Of a stretch of DNA of 64,000 bases, positions 42,832 to 55,900 are shown in pieces. A model generated the notes under the pieces. It saw only the letters and a list, made by a program, of their open reading frames with translations, was not told the origin of the DNA and did no database searches. Position numbers and translations under genes: made by a program. Every line of letters begins with the position of its first letter. The stretch's first letter is position 1. This DNA is from Candidatus Hydrogenedentota bacterium (GTDB lineage Bacteria > Hydrogenedentota > Hydrogenedentia > Hydrogenedentales > Hydrogenedentaceae), in contig JAOAHN010000058.1 in NCBI GenBank assembly GCA_026415215.1, forward strand, positions 62,001-126,000. Direction: 5' to 3'.

Positions 42832-42961
42832 ACACCATCTCCTCCTTTCTTGAATAGTGGGATGATTATATTTAGCTCGGAAAAACAATCTCTAAGATAA
42901 AAAACGCCTTTTCTTTGCATAACTAAGACGCAGTAAACACTCTCCCACTTCCCTTTTATAA

Positions 42962-43438
<477 letters not shown>

Positions 43439-43606
43439 ATTTCCGTTACCTATGTATACAAAAGCTGTATTTCTGCCCAGAAATGAGAGGAGAAAGGAAA
43501 AACAATTTGATTGATTACCCTCTTGGGTAGGAAAAAATTCCGCAAAAAACAATTATTTCGGTAACCCTAATAAGTGTTTTTATGCTCATATTACTTGTAA
43601 ATTAAG

Positions 43607-45054
<1,448 letters not shown>

Positions 45055-45129
45055 GGAGAGTTTGAAGTATATATAATTTTATAAATCAAGTAAGAGTTAA
45101 TTAGGTAGATGAACTGTACAGGGGAAGCT

Positions 45130-46632
45130 CTAATAAGTTTTCTCCTTTTCTGAGTGGTACCCGAATAAGTTTTTAGATGGGAGATAGCTCTTTCCCATTA
45201 GCCATTCGTCTATACATCGCGCTGATTCTCTACCTTCGGATATTGCCCATACTACTAAGGATTGCCCTCTTCTTGCATCACCTGCTGAGAATACCCCATT
45301 CTTTGAGGTCATATATTTCTCATTTGTTTTGATCGCCTTACCGAATCTTGTAGATACGAGTTCAATTCCTAAATTTTCAACGAATGCGTCAGCTTCAGGT
45401 GCTATAAATCCCATTGCAAGAATAACAAGTTCGCATGGAAGTATTTTTTCAGTTCCGGGTCTCTCCCTAAATTTTCTGGTACCATTTTCATCTGTGAACC
45501 ACTCTATTTCTATTATTTTTATTGCACTTACATTACCATAATTGTCACTTAAGAATTCTTTGGTTAATACACTAAAGATTCTTTCCCCACCTTCCTGGTG
45601 ACTTGTAGAAGTTCTGAGAATCATAGGCCATTGGGGCCATAAGTTGTCCCCAGTTCTCTGTGCAGGAGGTTTTGGTAAGAGTTCAAGGTTTATTATAGAT
45701 TTACAACCTTGTCTTATGGAAGTGCCAATGCAGTCAGAACCCGTATCACCTCCACCTATGACTACGACATTTTTATCCTTTGCAATAATTTCTTCACTGC
45801 TTATGTATTTGCCTAACAATCTCTGTGTGCTTTGTGTTAGAAAATCCATAGCGGTTACGATTCCTTTGAGATTTGAACCAGGAACATTCATATCCTTAAA
45901 TGTTCTTGCTACAGTGGAACCAATCGTGATCAGCACTGCATCATATTCGAGCATTTTTTCTATAGGAATGTTTTTTCCTACTTCAGCAGAACAGTTGAAA
46001 TTAATGCCCTCATCTATAAGTTGATTAATCCTTCTCCACACAACATTTTTATCAAGTTTGAATCCTGGTATCCCATACATTAGTAACCCCCCAGGCTCGT
46101 CGGAACGCTCAAATACTTCTACATTGTGTCCTGCTCTATTAAGTTGCTGAGCAGCTGCAAGTCCAGCAGGTCCAGACCCTATAATTGCAATTTTTTTATT
46201 TGTTCTTACTTCAGGTGGTTCAGGTTTGATCCAACCATTTTTCCAGCCTCTTTCAGCAATTTCATACTCAATTTGTTCTATAGCTACAGGCTCGTCATTT
46301 ATACTAAGTACACAAGATGCCTCACAAGGGGCAGGACATACTCTTCCGGTGAACTCTGGAAAATTATTGGTAGAGTGAAGGATTTTTAATGCAGTTTTCC
46401 AGTCTTTATCCTTAACAGCATTGTTAAAATCGGGGATTCTATTTCCTAAAGGACATCCGTAGTGACAGAATGGAATTCCGCAATTCATACATCTATATGC
46501 TTGTTCCCTGGCTTTAGTATCAGGGAGAGAGTGGTGAAATTCTTTAAAGTGTTTAATCCTCTCTTGAACAGGTTCATCAGGTGGAAGCTCTCTTTTGAAT
46601 ACTAAGAACCCTTTTTCTTTTTCAGGAAACAT
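45130..46632 (-). CDS. gltD: Glutamate synthase small (beta) subunit
   Basis: A 500-residue FAD and Fe-S protein that passes NADPH electrons to the large subunit. N-terminal cysteine motifs CMNCGIPFCHYGCPLGN and CPAPCEASCVLSI bind 4Fe-4S clusters. IIGSGPAGLAAAQQLNRAGHNVEVFER is the FAD motif and VVIGGGDTGSDCIGTSIRQG the NADPH motif. GAGGGG precedes the ATG. It is 17 bases after gltB. Confidence 0.97.
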   Translation of the reverse strand: MFPEKEKGFLVFKRELPPDEPVQERIKHFKEFHHSLPDTKAREQAYRCMNCGIPFCHYGCPLGNRIPDFNNAVKDKDWKTALKILHSTNNFPEFTGRVCPAPCEASCVLSINDEPVAIEQIEYEIAERGWKNGWIKPEPPEVRTNKKIAIIGSGPAGLAAAQQLNRAGHNVEVFERSDEPGGLLMYGIPGFKLDKNVVWRRINQLIDEGINFNCSAEVGKNIPIEKMLEYDAVLITIGSTVARTFKDMNVPGSNLKGIVTAMDFLTQSTQRLLGKYISSEEIIAKDKNVVVIGGGDTGSDCIGTSIRQGCKSIINLELLPKPPAQRTGDNLWPQWPMILRTSTSHQEGGERIFSVLTKEFLSDNYGNVSAIKIIEIEWFTDENGTRKFRERPGTEKILPCELVILAMGFIAPEADAFVENLGIELVSTRFGKAIKTNEKYMTSKNGVFSAGDARRGQSLVVWAISEGRESARCIDEWLMGKSYLPSKNLFGYHSEKEKTY

Positions 46633-46649
46633 AACTTTCCCCTCTATAT

Positions 46650-49600
46650 TTATTTTGAAATTGTTTCGAGTGGAGTTTCTAAGTGGTTGTTTACATAGTT
46701 TAATTCTTTCAATACCTTCGCATAGTTAATCGGCATTACCCTGATAAAGTTTGAAATTTCTCTTTCTAAATTATCGAGGATCTTTTTAGCTGTGGAGCTA
46801 CCTGTATATGTCCAGTGTCGCTTAAGTAGGTATATGAGTTCTGGAATACTTTTTTCGTGTAGAGGTTTTAATTCTACAGTTTCTGTGTTGCAGTTCGAGT
46901 GAAACTTTCCGTCTGGGTCATACACGAATGCTATACCCCCTGTCATCCCCCCAGCAAAATTCTTTCCTGTTTCTCCTAATACCACTGCCCTACCCCCTGT
47001 CATATATTCACATCCGTGGTCTCCGATGCCTTCTACCACAACCCATGCACCTGAATTTCTTACGCAGAATCTCTCACCCGCGATTCCTCTTATGTATGCT
47101 TCACCGCTTGTTGCACCATAGAATGAGACATTGCCAATAATAATATTCTTTTCCGGAACTATTTTAGAACTCGATGGAGGAGTTACTATAATTTTTCCTC
47201 CAGATAATCCTTTTCCGATATAGTCATTTGCTTCTCCTATCAAATTTAATGTTACACCCTTAATTGCGAAAGCACCAAAGCTTTGTCCTGCTACTCCGTA
47301 TACATCAATCCATATTAAATCTTCTGGGAGCTCGCCGTTAAAAACTCCAAGTTTATGCCTTCTTGTTAATTCACTTGACAACATAGTTCCAAATGTGCGA
47401 TTAATATTTTTAATGTTTACCGAAAATCTGACAGGTTCCTTATTCTCTAATGCGGGTCGAGCTTTCTCTAAAAGAATATTATCGAGAGCTTTTTCTAATC
47501 CATGTTCCTGAGGCTTAGAACAGTAAGGTGTTGAACCTTCCCAGGGTTTTGCTGGCATGAGTAGGGGAGAAAGGTCTAACTTTTTAGCTTTCCAGTGTTC
47601 TATGTCTGGTCTTACTTCTAACATATCTACTCTTCCAATCATTTCCTCGAATTTCCTAAAGCCTAATTCCGCCATTATCCTCCTCACATCCTCTGCTATG
47701 AAAAACATAAAGTTGATTACATATTCGGGTTTGCCAGCGAATTTTTTTCTTAGTTCAGGATTTTGTGTAGCTATACCAACAGGACAAGTGTCCGAATGGC
47801 ACTTTCTCATCATCACACAGCCAAGAGATATAAGAGCGGAAGTGGCAAATCCAAATTCCTCAGCACCAAGAAGTGCAGCTATTACTACATCTCTACCTGT
47901 TTTAAGTTGGCCGTCTACCTGCACTCTTATCCTATCTCTTAGATTATTTTGAACAAGAGTTTGGTGTGTCTCAGCAATACCAAGTTCCCATGGTAATCCA
48001 GCATGTTTGATAGAGCTCAGTGGAGAAGCACCAGTACCTCCGTCGTGACCACTAATTACTACAACTTCTGCTTTTCCTTTTGATACTCCTACAGCTACTG
48101 TACCTACTCCTATTTCTGCTACTAGTTTTACAGAAACATCTGCATATTTATTAGCATTTTTGAGGTCATAGATTAGCTGTGCTAAATCCTCGATAGAGTA
48201 AATATCATGATGTGGTGGTGGAGAAATTAATTCCACATAAGGTGTAGAATGCCTCACTTTTGCAATATGTGGGTATACTTTGTGAGAAGGTAGTTGACCT
48301 CCTTCGCCCGGCTTTGCCCCTTGTGCTATTTTTATTTGAAGCTCCTTAGCATTTACTAAATACTCGTTAGTCACTCCAAATCTCGCTTGTGCAACTTGCT
48401 TGATAGCACTACTCTTATTATCTCCATTTGGTTCAGGGATATACCTGATGGGATCTTCTCCGCCTTCTCCGGAGTTACTCCTTCCGCCTATTCTATTCAT
48501 AGCTATAGCTAAAGTCTGGTGAGCCTCGAGACTTATTGAGCCGTATGACATGGCCCCAGTTCTAAATCTTTTGACAATCTCTGAGGCTGGTTCTACCTCA
48601 TCTAAGGGGACAGGGTTTCCTCTCTTAAACCTAAGTAAATTTCTGATAGTTGCAAAAGTTTTTCGTGGATCATTTACTTCTTCAGTATATTCGAGGTATT
48701 TATCCCACCTGTTTAGTATGACTGCATGTTGAAGTTTTGCAACAGTATTTGGATTCCATTGGTGGAACTCACCTTGGCGAAGCCATCTATATTGTCCCCC
48801 AGGATCTAATGTGTCTTCCCTGTATTTAAAAGGAGCAAAGCTCATCTCATGTTTCATTAGAGTCTCTTTTGCTATGTCTCTTAGTTCGATACCTCCTATG
48901 CGTGAAGGAGTGCCTGAAAAACAACGGTCTATTACTTCCCTACCTAAACCTATAGCTTCAAATATTTGGGCTCCTCTGTAACTTTGTAAGGTTGAGATTC
49001 CCATCTTAGACATTATTTTAAGGATACCTTTATCAATTGCTTTGATGTAGTTTTTGATTGCTTCTTCTAATGAAATCTTAACTTTACCCTCTTCTACTAA
49101 TTTCTCTATTGTTTCGAAAGCAAGATAAGGATTGATTCCTCCTGCTCCATAACCTATTAGAAGTGCAAAGTGCATAACCTCACGAGGTTCTCCGGATTCA
49201 ACAACAATCCCGCATAATGTTCTCTTATGCTTTCTAAGAAGATGGTGATGAACAGCACCTACAGCGAGTAGACTTGGTATACTTGCATACTTTTCAGTTA
49301 TACCACGGTCTGATAAGATTAGAATCGAGACGCCGTTATCTACGCAATCCTCACTTTCCATACAGATTCTATCCAATGCATTCACAAATCCTTCTTCTCC
49401 CTCTTCAATTGGGAATAGTAGACTTATAGTTCGTGCTTTAAATCCCTCTTCTTTTAGTTTTGATATGTATTGAAGTTGAGAATTTGTGAGGATGGGAGAT
49501 TTCAAATGGATCATTCTACAATCCAGAGGAGACTCATCTAATAAATTTCCCTCTCGGCCTATGTCGGTTTCGAGAGACATCACGATTTTTTCTCTTATAG

Positions 49601-51194
49601 AATCCAGAGGAGGGTTTGTCACTTGAGCGAAAAGTTGCTTGAAGTAGTTAAAAAGAGGTTGGGGTCTATCAGAGAGCACTGCCAGTGGTGTATCGTTCCC
49701 CATAGAGCCTACAGGTTCTTCTCCTCTCTCGACCATAGGTTTCATAATCAATTCGATGTCTTCCTCGGTATATCCCAAGGCTTTTTGTATCTTTACTATG
49801 GACGAAGTTTCTAAAGGTTTCAGTTTTTCGTTATAATTTTCATTTTTCAAGGGGAGGGATAGTCTATATAAACTTAGCCATTCTCTATAAGGTCTCCTCG
49901 TCGAGAGATTTGTTTTTATTTCTTCGTCGTCTATAATCCTTTTTTCCTTCAAGTCGATTAGAAACATTTTCCCAGGCTGAAGACGCCACTTTTTGATAAT
50001 CTTCTCCTCAGGAATGTCCAACACTCCTACTTCCGAAGCTAAAATTACCTTATTGTCAGAGGTGATCCAATACCTCGCAGGTCTTAATCCATTCCTATCC
50101 AAAACTGCACCAATTTGAACTCCATCTGTAAATGCTATGCAGGCAGGACCGTCCCAAGGCTCTATCTTGCAAGCATAAAATTCGTAGAACGCCTTTTTCT
50201 GTTCTGAGATTTTCCCGTTGCCCCAAGGTTCTGGAATCATCATAGCTATCGCATGTGCAGGAGTTCTTCCTCCTCTAAGCAAGAGTTCAAAAGCATTATC
50301 AAATATTGCGGAGTCACTTGCTCCCTCTGTAAGAACAGGAATAATCTTTTTTATGTTTTCTCCAAAAAGCTCACTTGATAAAGAATATTCTCGGGAACTC
50401 ATGAAATTTATGTTTCCTCTAAGTGTATTAATTTCCCCATTGTGAGCGATAAATCGGAATGGTTGAGCAAGAGACCAGCTTGGGAGAGTATTAGTACTGT
50501 ATCTTTGATGAACAATTGCAAACGCAGATATAATCCGTCTATCTTGAAGATCAAGGTAGTATTTACACATAACCTCTGGCAGAAATAAACCTTTGTAAAC
50601 GATGGTGCGGGAGGACAAACTCGGAATATAAAATTCGTTTTTTCTATCTCCTAATAAATTTCTGATTTTTCTTGAGGCAACTTTCCTTATTATGAATAAC
50701 TTCCGTTCAAAAGCTTCATTGTCCGGGTTATTTTGAGATTTTATAAAGATTTGTTCTATATGTGGCTCTGATGTTTTAGCTAACCAACCTATGTAGTTTG
50801 GGTTAACAGGAACATCTCGCCAGCCCAACACTTTTTGTCCCTCTTCCGCTACAGTAGCGGATATTATTTCTTTGCATATATTTCTGAGGGTTGTATCCTT
50901 TGGTAAAAATAACATTCCTACCGCATATTCTCCCGGCTTTGGCAAAGAAAATCGCAATGTTTCTCGGAAAAATTCATCCGGGAGTTGAAACATTATTCCA
51001 CATCCATCACCTGTTTGTGGGTCACAGCCACAAGCTCCCCTGTGAGTTAAGTTAATAAGTATCTTTATTCCGTCTTCCACTATAGAATGAGATTTTGTTG
51101 CATCTATATTAACTATAAACCCAACTCCACAGGAGTCATGTTCAAATCGTTGGTCATATAAACCTTTTTCCTTCTGATTTTGGTCCTGTTGCAT
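46650..51194 (-). CDS. gltB: Glutamate synthase large (alpha) subunit
   Basis: A 1514-residue enzyme making two glutamates from glutamine and 2-oxoglutarate. A type II glutamine amidotransferase domain starts at Cys22 (HDSCGVGFI), implying removal of a 21-residue propeptide. The central domain and FMN-binding synthase domain follow (SGEGGEDP, QIKIAQGAKPGEGGQLP, SGHDGGTGASPLSSIKHAGLPWELG). The 3Fe-4S cysteines are CVMMRKCHSDTCPVG. The C-terminal beta-helix has repeats such as GEANDYIGKGLSGGKI. It is divergent from glnA across a 264-base regulatory region. Confidence 0.98.
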   Translation of the reverse strand: MQQDQNQKEKGLYDQRFEHDSCGVGFIVNIDATKSHSIVEDGIKILINLTHRGACGCDPQTGDGCGIMFQLPDEFFRETLRFSLPKPGEYAVGMLFLPKDTTLRNICKEIISATVAEEGQKVLGWRDVPVNPNYIGWLAKTSEPHIEQIFIKSQNNPDNEAFERKLFIIRKVASRKIRNLLGDRKNEFYIPSLSSRTIVYKGLFLPEVMCKYYLDLQDRRIISAFAIVHQRYSTNTLPSWSLAQPFRFIAHNGEINTLRGNINFMSSREYSLSSELFGENIKKIIPVLTEGASDSAIFDNAFELLLRGGRTPAHAIAMMIPEPWGNGKISEQKKAFYEFYACKIEPWDGPACIAFTDGVQIGAVLDRNGLRPARYWITSDNKVILASEVGVLDIPEEKIIKKWRLQPGKMFLIDLKEKRIIDDEEIKTNLSTRRPYREWLSLYRLSLPLKNENYNEKLKPLETSSIVKIQKALGYTEEDIELIMKPMVERGEEPVGSMGNDTPLAVLSDRPQPLFNYFKQLFAQVTNPPLDSIREKIVMSLETDIGREGNLLDESPLDCRMIHLKSPILTNSQLQYISKLKEEGFKARTISLLFPIEEGEEGFVNALDRICMESEDCVDNGVSILILSDRGITEKYASIPSLLAVGAVHHHLLRKHKRTLCGIVVESGEPREVMHFALLIGYGAGGINPYLAFETIEKLVEEGKVKISLEEAIKNYIKAIDKGILKIMSKMGISTLQSYRGAQIFEAIGLGREVIDRCFSGTPSRIGGIELRDIAKETLMKHEMSFAPFKYREDTLDPGGQYRWLRQGEFHQWNPNTVAKLQHAVILNRWDKYLEYTEEVNDPRKTFATIRNLLRFKRGNPVPLDEVEPASEIVKRFRTGAMSYGSISLEAHQTLAIAMNRIGGRSNSGEGGEDPIRYIPEPNGDNKSSAIKQVAQARFGVTNEYLVNAKELQIKIAQGAKPGEGGQLPSHKVYPHIAKVRHSTPYVELISPPPHHDIYSIEDLAQLIYDLKNANKYADVSVKLVAEIGVGTVAVGVSKGKAEVVVISGHDGGTGASPLSSIKHAGLPWELGIAETHQTLVQNNLRDRIRVQVDGQLKTGRDVVIAALLGAEEFGFATSALISLGCVMMRKCHSDTCPVGIATQNPELRKKFAGKPEYVINFMFFIAEDVRRIMAELGFRKFEEMIGRVDMLEVRPDIEHWKAKKLDLSPLLMPAKPWEGSTPYCSKPQEHGLEKALDNILLEKARPALENKEPVRFSVNIKNINRTFGTMLSSELTRRHKLGVFNGELPEDLIWIDVYGVAGQSFGAFAIKGVTLNLIGEANDYIGKGLSGGKIIVTPPSSSKIVPEKNIIIGNVSFYGATSGEAYIRGIAGERFCVRNSGAWVVVEGIGDHGCEYMTGGRAVVLGETGKNFAGGMTGGIAFVYDPDGKFHSNCNTETVELKPLHEKSIPELIYLLKRHWTYTGSSTAKKILDNLEREISNFIRVMPINYAKVLKELNYVNNHLETPLETISK

Positions 51195-51340
51195 ATTTTA
51201 ATCTCCGAAGTTTTGAACATTTAGTTGTGGCATTTTATACTTACATCAGTTTTTAAGGTTTTGATTGTTTTTAGCAACATGTATATTTCGGAAAATTTTC
51301 CTACTAAATTATATATAGTATTATAGCATATATTTATCCA

Positions 51341-51373
51341 AATTTCAAATACGCATAATTTCGATTTGAAATT
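51341..51373. promoter_or_regulatory. Inverted repeat in the gltB-glnA divergent region
   Basis: Perfect arms AATTTCAAAT (51341-51350) and ATTTGAAATT (51364-51373) with a 13-base centre. The right arm overlaps the -35 element of the proposed glnA promoter by two bases, so it is a candidate operator or activator site for a dimeric regulator of glnA and gltBD. The base composition is A+T rich, but ten paired bases are unlikely by chance. Confidence 0.5.
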
Positions 51374-51400
51374 GAACTATTGTATGTGCTACGATAAATA
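51372..51400 (+). promoter_or_regulatory. Candidate glnA promoter
   Basis: TTGAAC (51372-51377) and TAAATA (51395-51400), spacer 17 bases. The -10 box abuts the palindrome at 51401-51420, which would then lie over the start of transcription. Confidence 0.45.
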
Positions 51401-51420
51401 ATCGGAAGTGCACTTCCGAT
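51401..51420. promoter_or_regulatory. Perfect 20-bp palindrome, candidate operator upstream of glnA
   Basis: Half-site ATCGGAAGTG followed directly by its reverse complement, with no loop. It is the most G+C-rich element in an otherwise A+T-rich leader and lies 38 bases before the glnA ATG. The zero-base centre favours a dimeric protein site over an RNA hairpin. No other copy was noticed in the window. Confidence 0.65.
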
Positions 51421-51458
51421 AATAACTAAAGATAAAATTCAAACTAAGGAGAGTAAAT

Positions 51459-52883
51459 ATGTACAAAAATTACACACCAGATGATGTATTAAGAATAATT
51501 AGGGAAAACAACATTCAGTTTGTTGATTTGCGTTTCATGGATTTTCCCGGACTTCAACAGCATTTTACTTTTCCTATTTCAGAGATTAATGAAGAAGTAT
51601 TTACATCTGGAATAGGATTTGATGGTTCAAGTATTCGTGGTTGGCAAAGCATACATGAGAGTGATATGTTAGTGCTACCCGACCCGAAGACTGCTTTCAT
51701 TGACCCGTTTTTTGAAATACCTACTCTGGTTATGTATTGCAATGTGCTTGACCCAGTTACTCGTGAGCGCTACACTCGTGATCCGAGAAATATCGCACAG
51801 AAAGCTGAAAATTATCTAAAGTCTACAGGTGTAGCTGATGTATGCTATATTGGTCCAGAAGCTGAATTCTTTATTTTCGATGAAGTCAGGTGTGACCAAA
51901 CATCTAATTCGGGATACTATTTTATTGATAGTATTGAAGGGGTTTGGAATAGTGGTAGAGAAGAAAATCCAAACCTTGGTTACAAACTAAGATATAAGGA
52001 AGGTTATTTTCCTGTTCCTCCAGCGGATGCTACTCATGACATTCGTAGTGAAATGGTAGCGACGATGATTTCTTGTGGAATTGTTGTTGAATGTCATCAC
52101 CACGAGGTCGCTACTGGTGGGCAGGCAGAAATAGATATGCGTTATGCTCCCTTGTGTCAGATGGCTGATCAGCTTACACTTTACAAATATATTATTAAAA
52201 ATGTAGCTCGTAAACACGGGAAGACAGTTACTTTTATGCCTAAACCTCTCTTCGGAGACAATGGTTCAGGTATGCATTGTCATATATCTATTTGGAAGGG
52301 TGATAAGCCAATTTTTGCGGGTAATAAATATGCTGGGTTAAGCCAGGAAGCTTTATGGTTTATTGGTGGACTGCTAAAGCATGCACACGCATTAGTTGCT
52401 ATTACTAATCCTACTACAAACAGTTATAAAAGATTAGTTCCTGGATACGAGGCTCCTGTGAACATAGCTTATTCTGCTCGTAATCGCAGTGCTTGTTGTA
52501 GAATCCCAATGTATTCCCCCAGTCCTAAGGCTAAGCGAGTTGAGTTTAGAGTTCCTGATCCGTCCTGTAATCCATACATGGCATTTGCTGCTATGTTAAT
52601 GGCTGGATTGGATGGTATTCAGAATAGGATTGACCCGGGAGAGCCTATGGATAAAGATTTATATGATTTACCTCCTGAGGAAAAAGCAAAAATCCCACAA
52701 GTACCGGGTTCTCTCAAAGAAGCACTTGAGGCTTTAAAGAAAGACCACGAATTTCTCACAAAGGGAGATGTGTTTACTGAAGATGTTTTACTTACATGGA
52801 TAGAATACAAGATGAAACGGGAAGTTGAACAGATTAATTTAAGACCGCATCCTTATGAATTTATGTTGTACTTTGATATTTAG
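51459..52883 (+). CDS. glnA: Type I glutamine synthetase (adenylylation-type)
   Basis: A 474-residue enzyme that makes glutamine from glutamate, ammonia and [20 protein letters not shown] and [18 protein letters not shown] are the N-terminal motifs. [22 protein letters not shown] and [17 protein letters not shown] are active-site motifs. The C-terminal [10 protein letters not shown] holds Tyr402 at the adenylylation site, placing it in the GSI-beta group, so a GlnE-like enzyme is predicted elsewhere. CTAAGGAGAG precedes the ATG. It has its own leader with a palindrome. Confidence 0.98.
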   Translation: MYKNYTPDDVLRIIRENNIQFVDLRFMDFPGLQQHFTFPISEINEEVFTSGIGFDGSSIRGWQSIHESDMLVLPDPKTAFIDPFFEIPTLVMYCNVLDPVTRERYTRDPRNIAQKAENYLKSTGVADVCYIGPEAEFFIFDEVRCDQTSNSGYYFIDSIEGVWNSGREENPNLGYKLRYKEGYFPVPPADATHDIRSEMVATMISCGIVVECHHHEVATGGQAEIDMRYAPLCQMADQLTLYKYIIKNVARKHGKTVTFMPKPLFGDNGSGMHCHISIWKGDKPIFAGNKYAGLSQEALWFIGGLLKHAHALVAITNPTTNSYKRLVPGYEAPVNIAYSARNRSACCRIPMYSPSPKAKRVEFRVPDPSCNPYMAFAAMLMAGLDGIQNRIDPGEPMDKDLYDLPPEEKAKIPQVPGSLKEALEALKKDHEFLTKGDVFTEDVLLTWIEYKMKREVEQINLRPHPYEFMLYFDI

Positions 52884-52928
52884 CAAGGAGTGACTTTATA
52901 AACGCTTTTTTCCCTTTGTAGGTTTAAC

Positions 52929-55900
52929 TTACAAGCCTTCTTGGTATAAGTTTTCCAAATATTTAAGAAGCATGTCCAAAAGGTCCGAGCTGATTAGGTT
53001 ACCTCTGATTTCGAGGTAAGGGTATACTTCATAGTTTGCGTTGACTGTTCCTTGGGTAAAAGTGTAGAGTGCTAATTTTTTGCGTTCGGTAGTCAAAGGA
53101 TAGTGTGTATCGAATTCTATAATTAGATAGTTGTCTCTTAGGACAAATCTTCTCACGCCTAAATCGGTGCCGAGAGTTCGAGCTTTCATCACATTAAGTA
53201 AGATTCGAGTGGGGAGAGGTATTTCCCCATACCTGTCTCTCATTTCGTCTCTGAGTTCGTTACATTCCTCAGAAGTTTTAACTTCTGAAATTCTATGATA
53301 CCAACGCATTCTCTCTAATGAATCTGATATGTACTCTTCGGGTATGCGAGCGTCAAGGTTAGCATCAAATACAGGCAGTTTCTTTTTGATTAAAGGTTCA
53401 CCTTTGAGTTCTGCTATAGCCTCTTTGATTAGCTCGTTGTAAGTGTCAAATCCCACCGCAGTTATATGTCCACTTTGCTCAGGACCTAATAAATCTCCGG
53501 CTCCTCGTATCTCCAAGTCTTTTAAGGCTATTTGCAATCCTGCTCCAAGTGTAGAGATGTCTTGGATTGCTTTTAGTCTTTCTTGTGCTTCTTTTGTTAT
53601 TGGTTTATCCACTGGAACCAGTAGATATGCGAAGGCTCTATGTTTGTATCTCCCGACTCTTCCTCTTATTTGGTAGAGCTCACTTAACCCAAACATATCT
53701 GCCCTATCTACAATGATAGTATTAACATTGGGAATATCTATTCCAGATGCGATTATGGTTGTGCATACGAGCACATCGATTTCTCTATTAATAAAAGACA
53801 TCATTACACTTTCCATCTCACTCTTGGGCATTTGCCCATGGGCGATTCCAATTCTCGCTCTCGGCACAAGTTGCTTCAATTTATTAGCTACAAAATCTAT
53901 GGTTTGTACTCGATTATGAAGGTAATAAACTTGTCCTTCCCTTCTTAGCTCCCTTTCAATTGCTTCTCTAATGACCTCAGGGGACCAAGTAGTAATACAT
54001 GTGTGTATTGGTAATCTATCATTAGGAGCTGTGTTTATTATGCTCATGTCTCTTATACCTGATAGACAAAACTGCAAGGTTCTCGGTATAGGTGTAGCAG
54101 TTAGAGTTAATACATCAATGTGTTCTCGCATTTTTTTAAGATGTTCTTTGTGTCTTACCCCAAATCTCTGTTCTTCGTCTATTATTAACAGTCCAAGATC
54201 TTTAAATTGAACATCCTTTGAGAAGAGTCTATGTGTTCCTATTACTATGTCTACTTCTCCGGTTATCAAACCCTCAAGAACATTTTTTATTTCTCTATTT
54301 GACCTGAGCCTACTTAAAGCCTCTATTCTTATTGGAAAACCTGCCATCCTTTCTTTAAATGTTCGCCAATGTTGATGAACAAGTACTGTAGTAGGTGCAA
54401 GCACTGCAACCTGTTTTCCATCCATCACCGCTTTGAAGCTTGCTCTAATTGCTACTTCTGTTTTTCCAAAACCTACATCTCCACATATTAGTCTATCCAT
54501 TGGAATGGGAGATTCCATATCCCTTTTCACATCTTCTATTGCCCTTGCTTGATCTGGGGTTTCCTCATAGTCAAAAGCTTCTTCTATTTGTAATTGCCAT
54601 GGTGTATCTGGTGAGAATGCAAATCCTTTAGAAAGGTGCCTCTTGGCATAAAGTTTAAGCAGTTCTTGAGCAAATTGCTTTACAGATTCTTTGACTCTTT
54701 CTTTAGTTTTATTCCAGGTTTTTCCACCTATTTTGTCTAAGTCAGGGGTAGCACCTTCGCCGGCAAAATATTTTCTAACCTGGTCAAGTTGGGTTACAGG
54801 AACATATAGCATGTCTCCATTTCTATATACAATCCCCAGGTAATCTCCCTGCCTTCCAGGTATTTTGGTAAGACCTGTGAATTTGCCTATTCCATGGACT
54901 TCGTGGACTACAAAGTCCCCTGGTTTAAGCTCGGTAAATGAATAAATTTTGCTACCTTTTCTAAAGAGTTTGTGTCTCCTTCGAATAAATTTTCTTCCAA
55001 ATATCTCCTTTTCACTTACTATAACTATTTTTTCTTCTGGGTAAACAAAACCACCCCGTATTTTTCCACATTCAATTTTTAAATCAAAAGGATCTTTAGA
55101 TAGTTCATATCCTTGCTCCTTTACTAATTCCGCCATTCGAAGTTGTTCAGCGGGGGTATTGCACAATATTCGAACTTGATACTTCCCTAAGTCCCATCTT
55201 TTTAGGTCTTCCCAAAATAAACTAAGGTTGCCGAGGTAACTTTGTATAGAGGACATCGGAATTACGAATTGAGGGATAGATGACTTTGTTGGATTAGAAA
55301 TTTGAGCTATTTCTAAAATTTTGAACCGGCAAAGATATTCCTTAATAGAGTTAAGGGAAAAAGTGTATGGATTCTCCTCAAATTCGCTTTCTATTTTCTC
55401 TCCTTCAGAAAGTATATTCAAGGGCTCATCTAATACTAATAATGTTCCCTCGGTGAAGTAATCGAGAAAGTTCTTTCTCTCGTCATTTTTGATGTCCAAA
55501 ATTAGCTGTTTCTCAGGTCTTAGAATAATGTCTACTTCTTTTACGGGTGCAATGCTCTTTTGTGTTTCGGGGTCAAATTCTCTTATGGAACCTACCAGGT
55601 CTCCGATAAGCTCGATTCTTATAGGTAAGTCTCTGCCAAAAGAAAAAATGTCAATGATACCTCCCCGTATACTGAATTCTCCGGGTTGCATAGTACAATA
55701 TTCTCTTTGATACCCCGCTTTAATTAGTTTTTCGGCTATCTTATTAAAATCGATTTCATCTTCTTGCTTTAAATGTAGTTTGTTGTTTTTAATTACTTCC
55801 CAAGATGGAACTGCTTGTAGCAGGGAACGGATTGAGGTTACAGTGAAAGGAGGAAAATTATCTTTTTCTGAAACCATAGTTAATAGTTTTAATCTCTCAG

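Noticed and set aside
43460-43550. Small hairpins (ATTTCTG-CCC-AGAAAT; TACCC-TCTT-GGGTA) between glnB and gdhA as terminators or riboswitch
   Set aside because: Stems of only 5-6 bp, not followed by a T-run on either strand.
45644-46024. Plus-strand frame of 126 codons within gltD
   Set aside because: Antisense to a clear GOGAT small subunit; no family motif.
47557-47952. Plus-strand frame of 131 codons within gltB
   Set aside because: Antisense shadow of a strongly conserved region of glutamate synthase.
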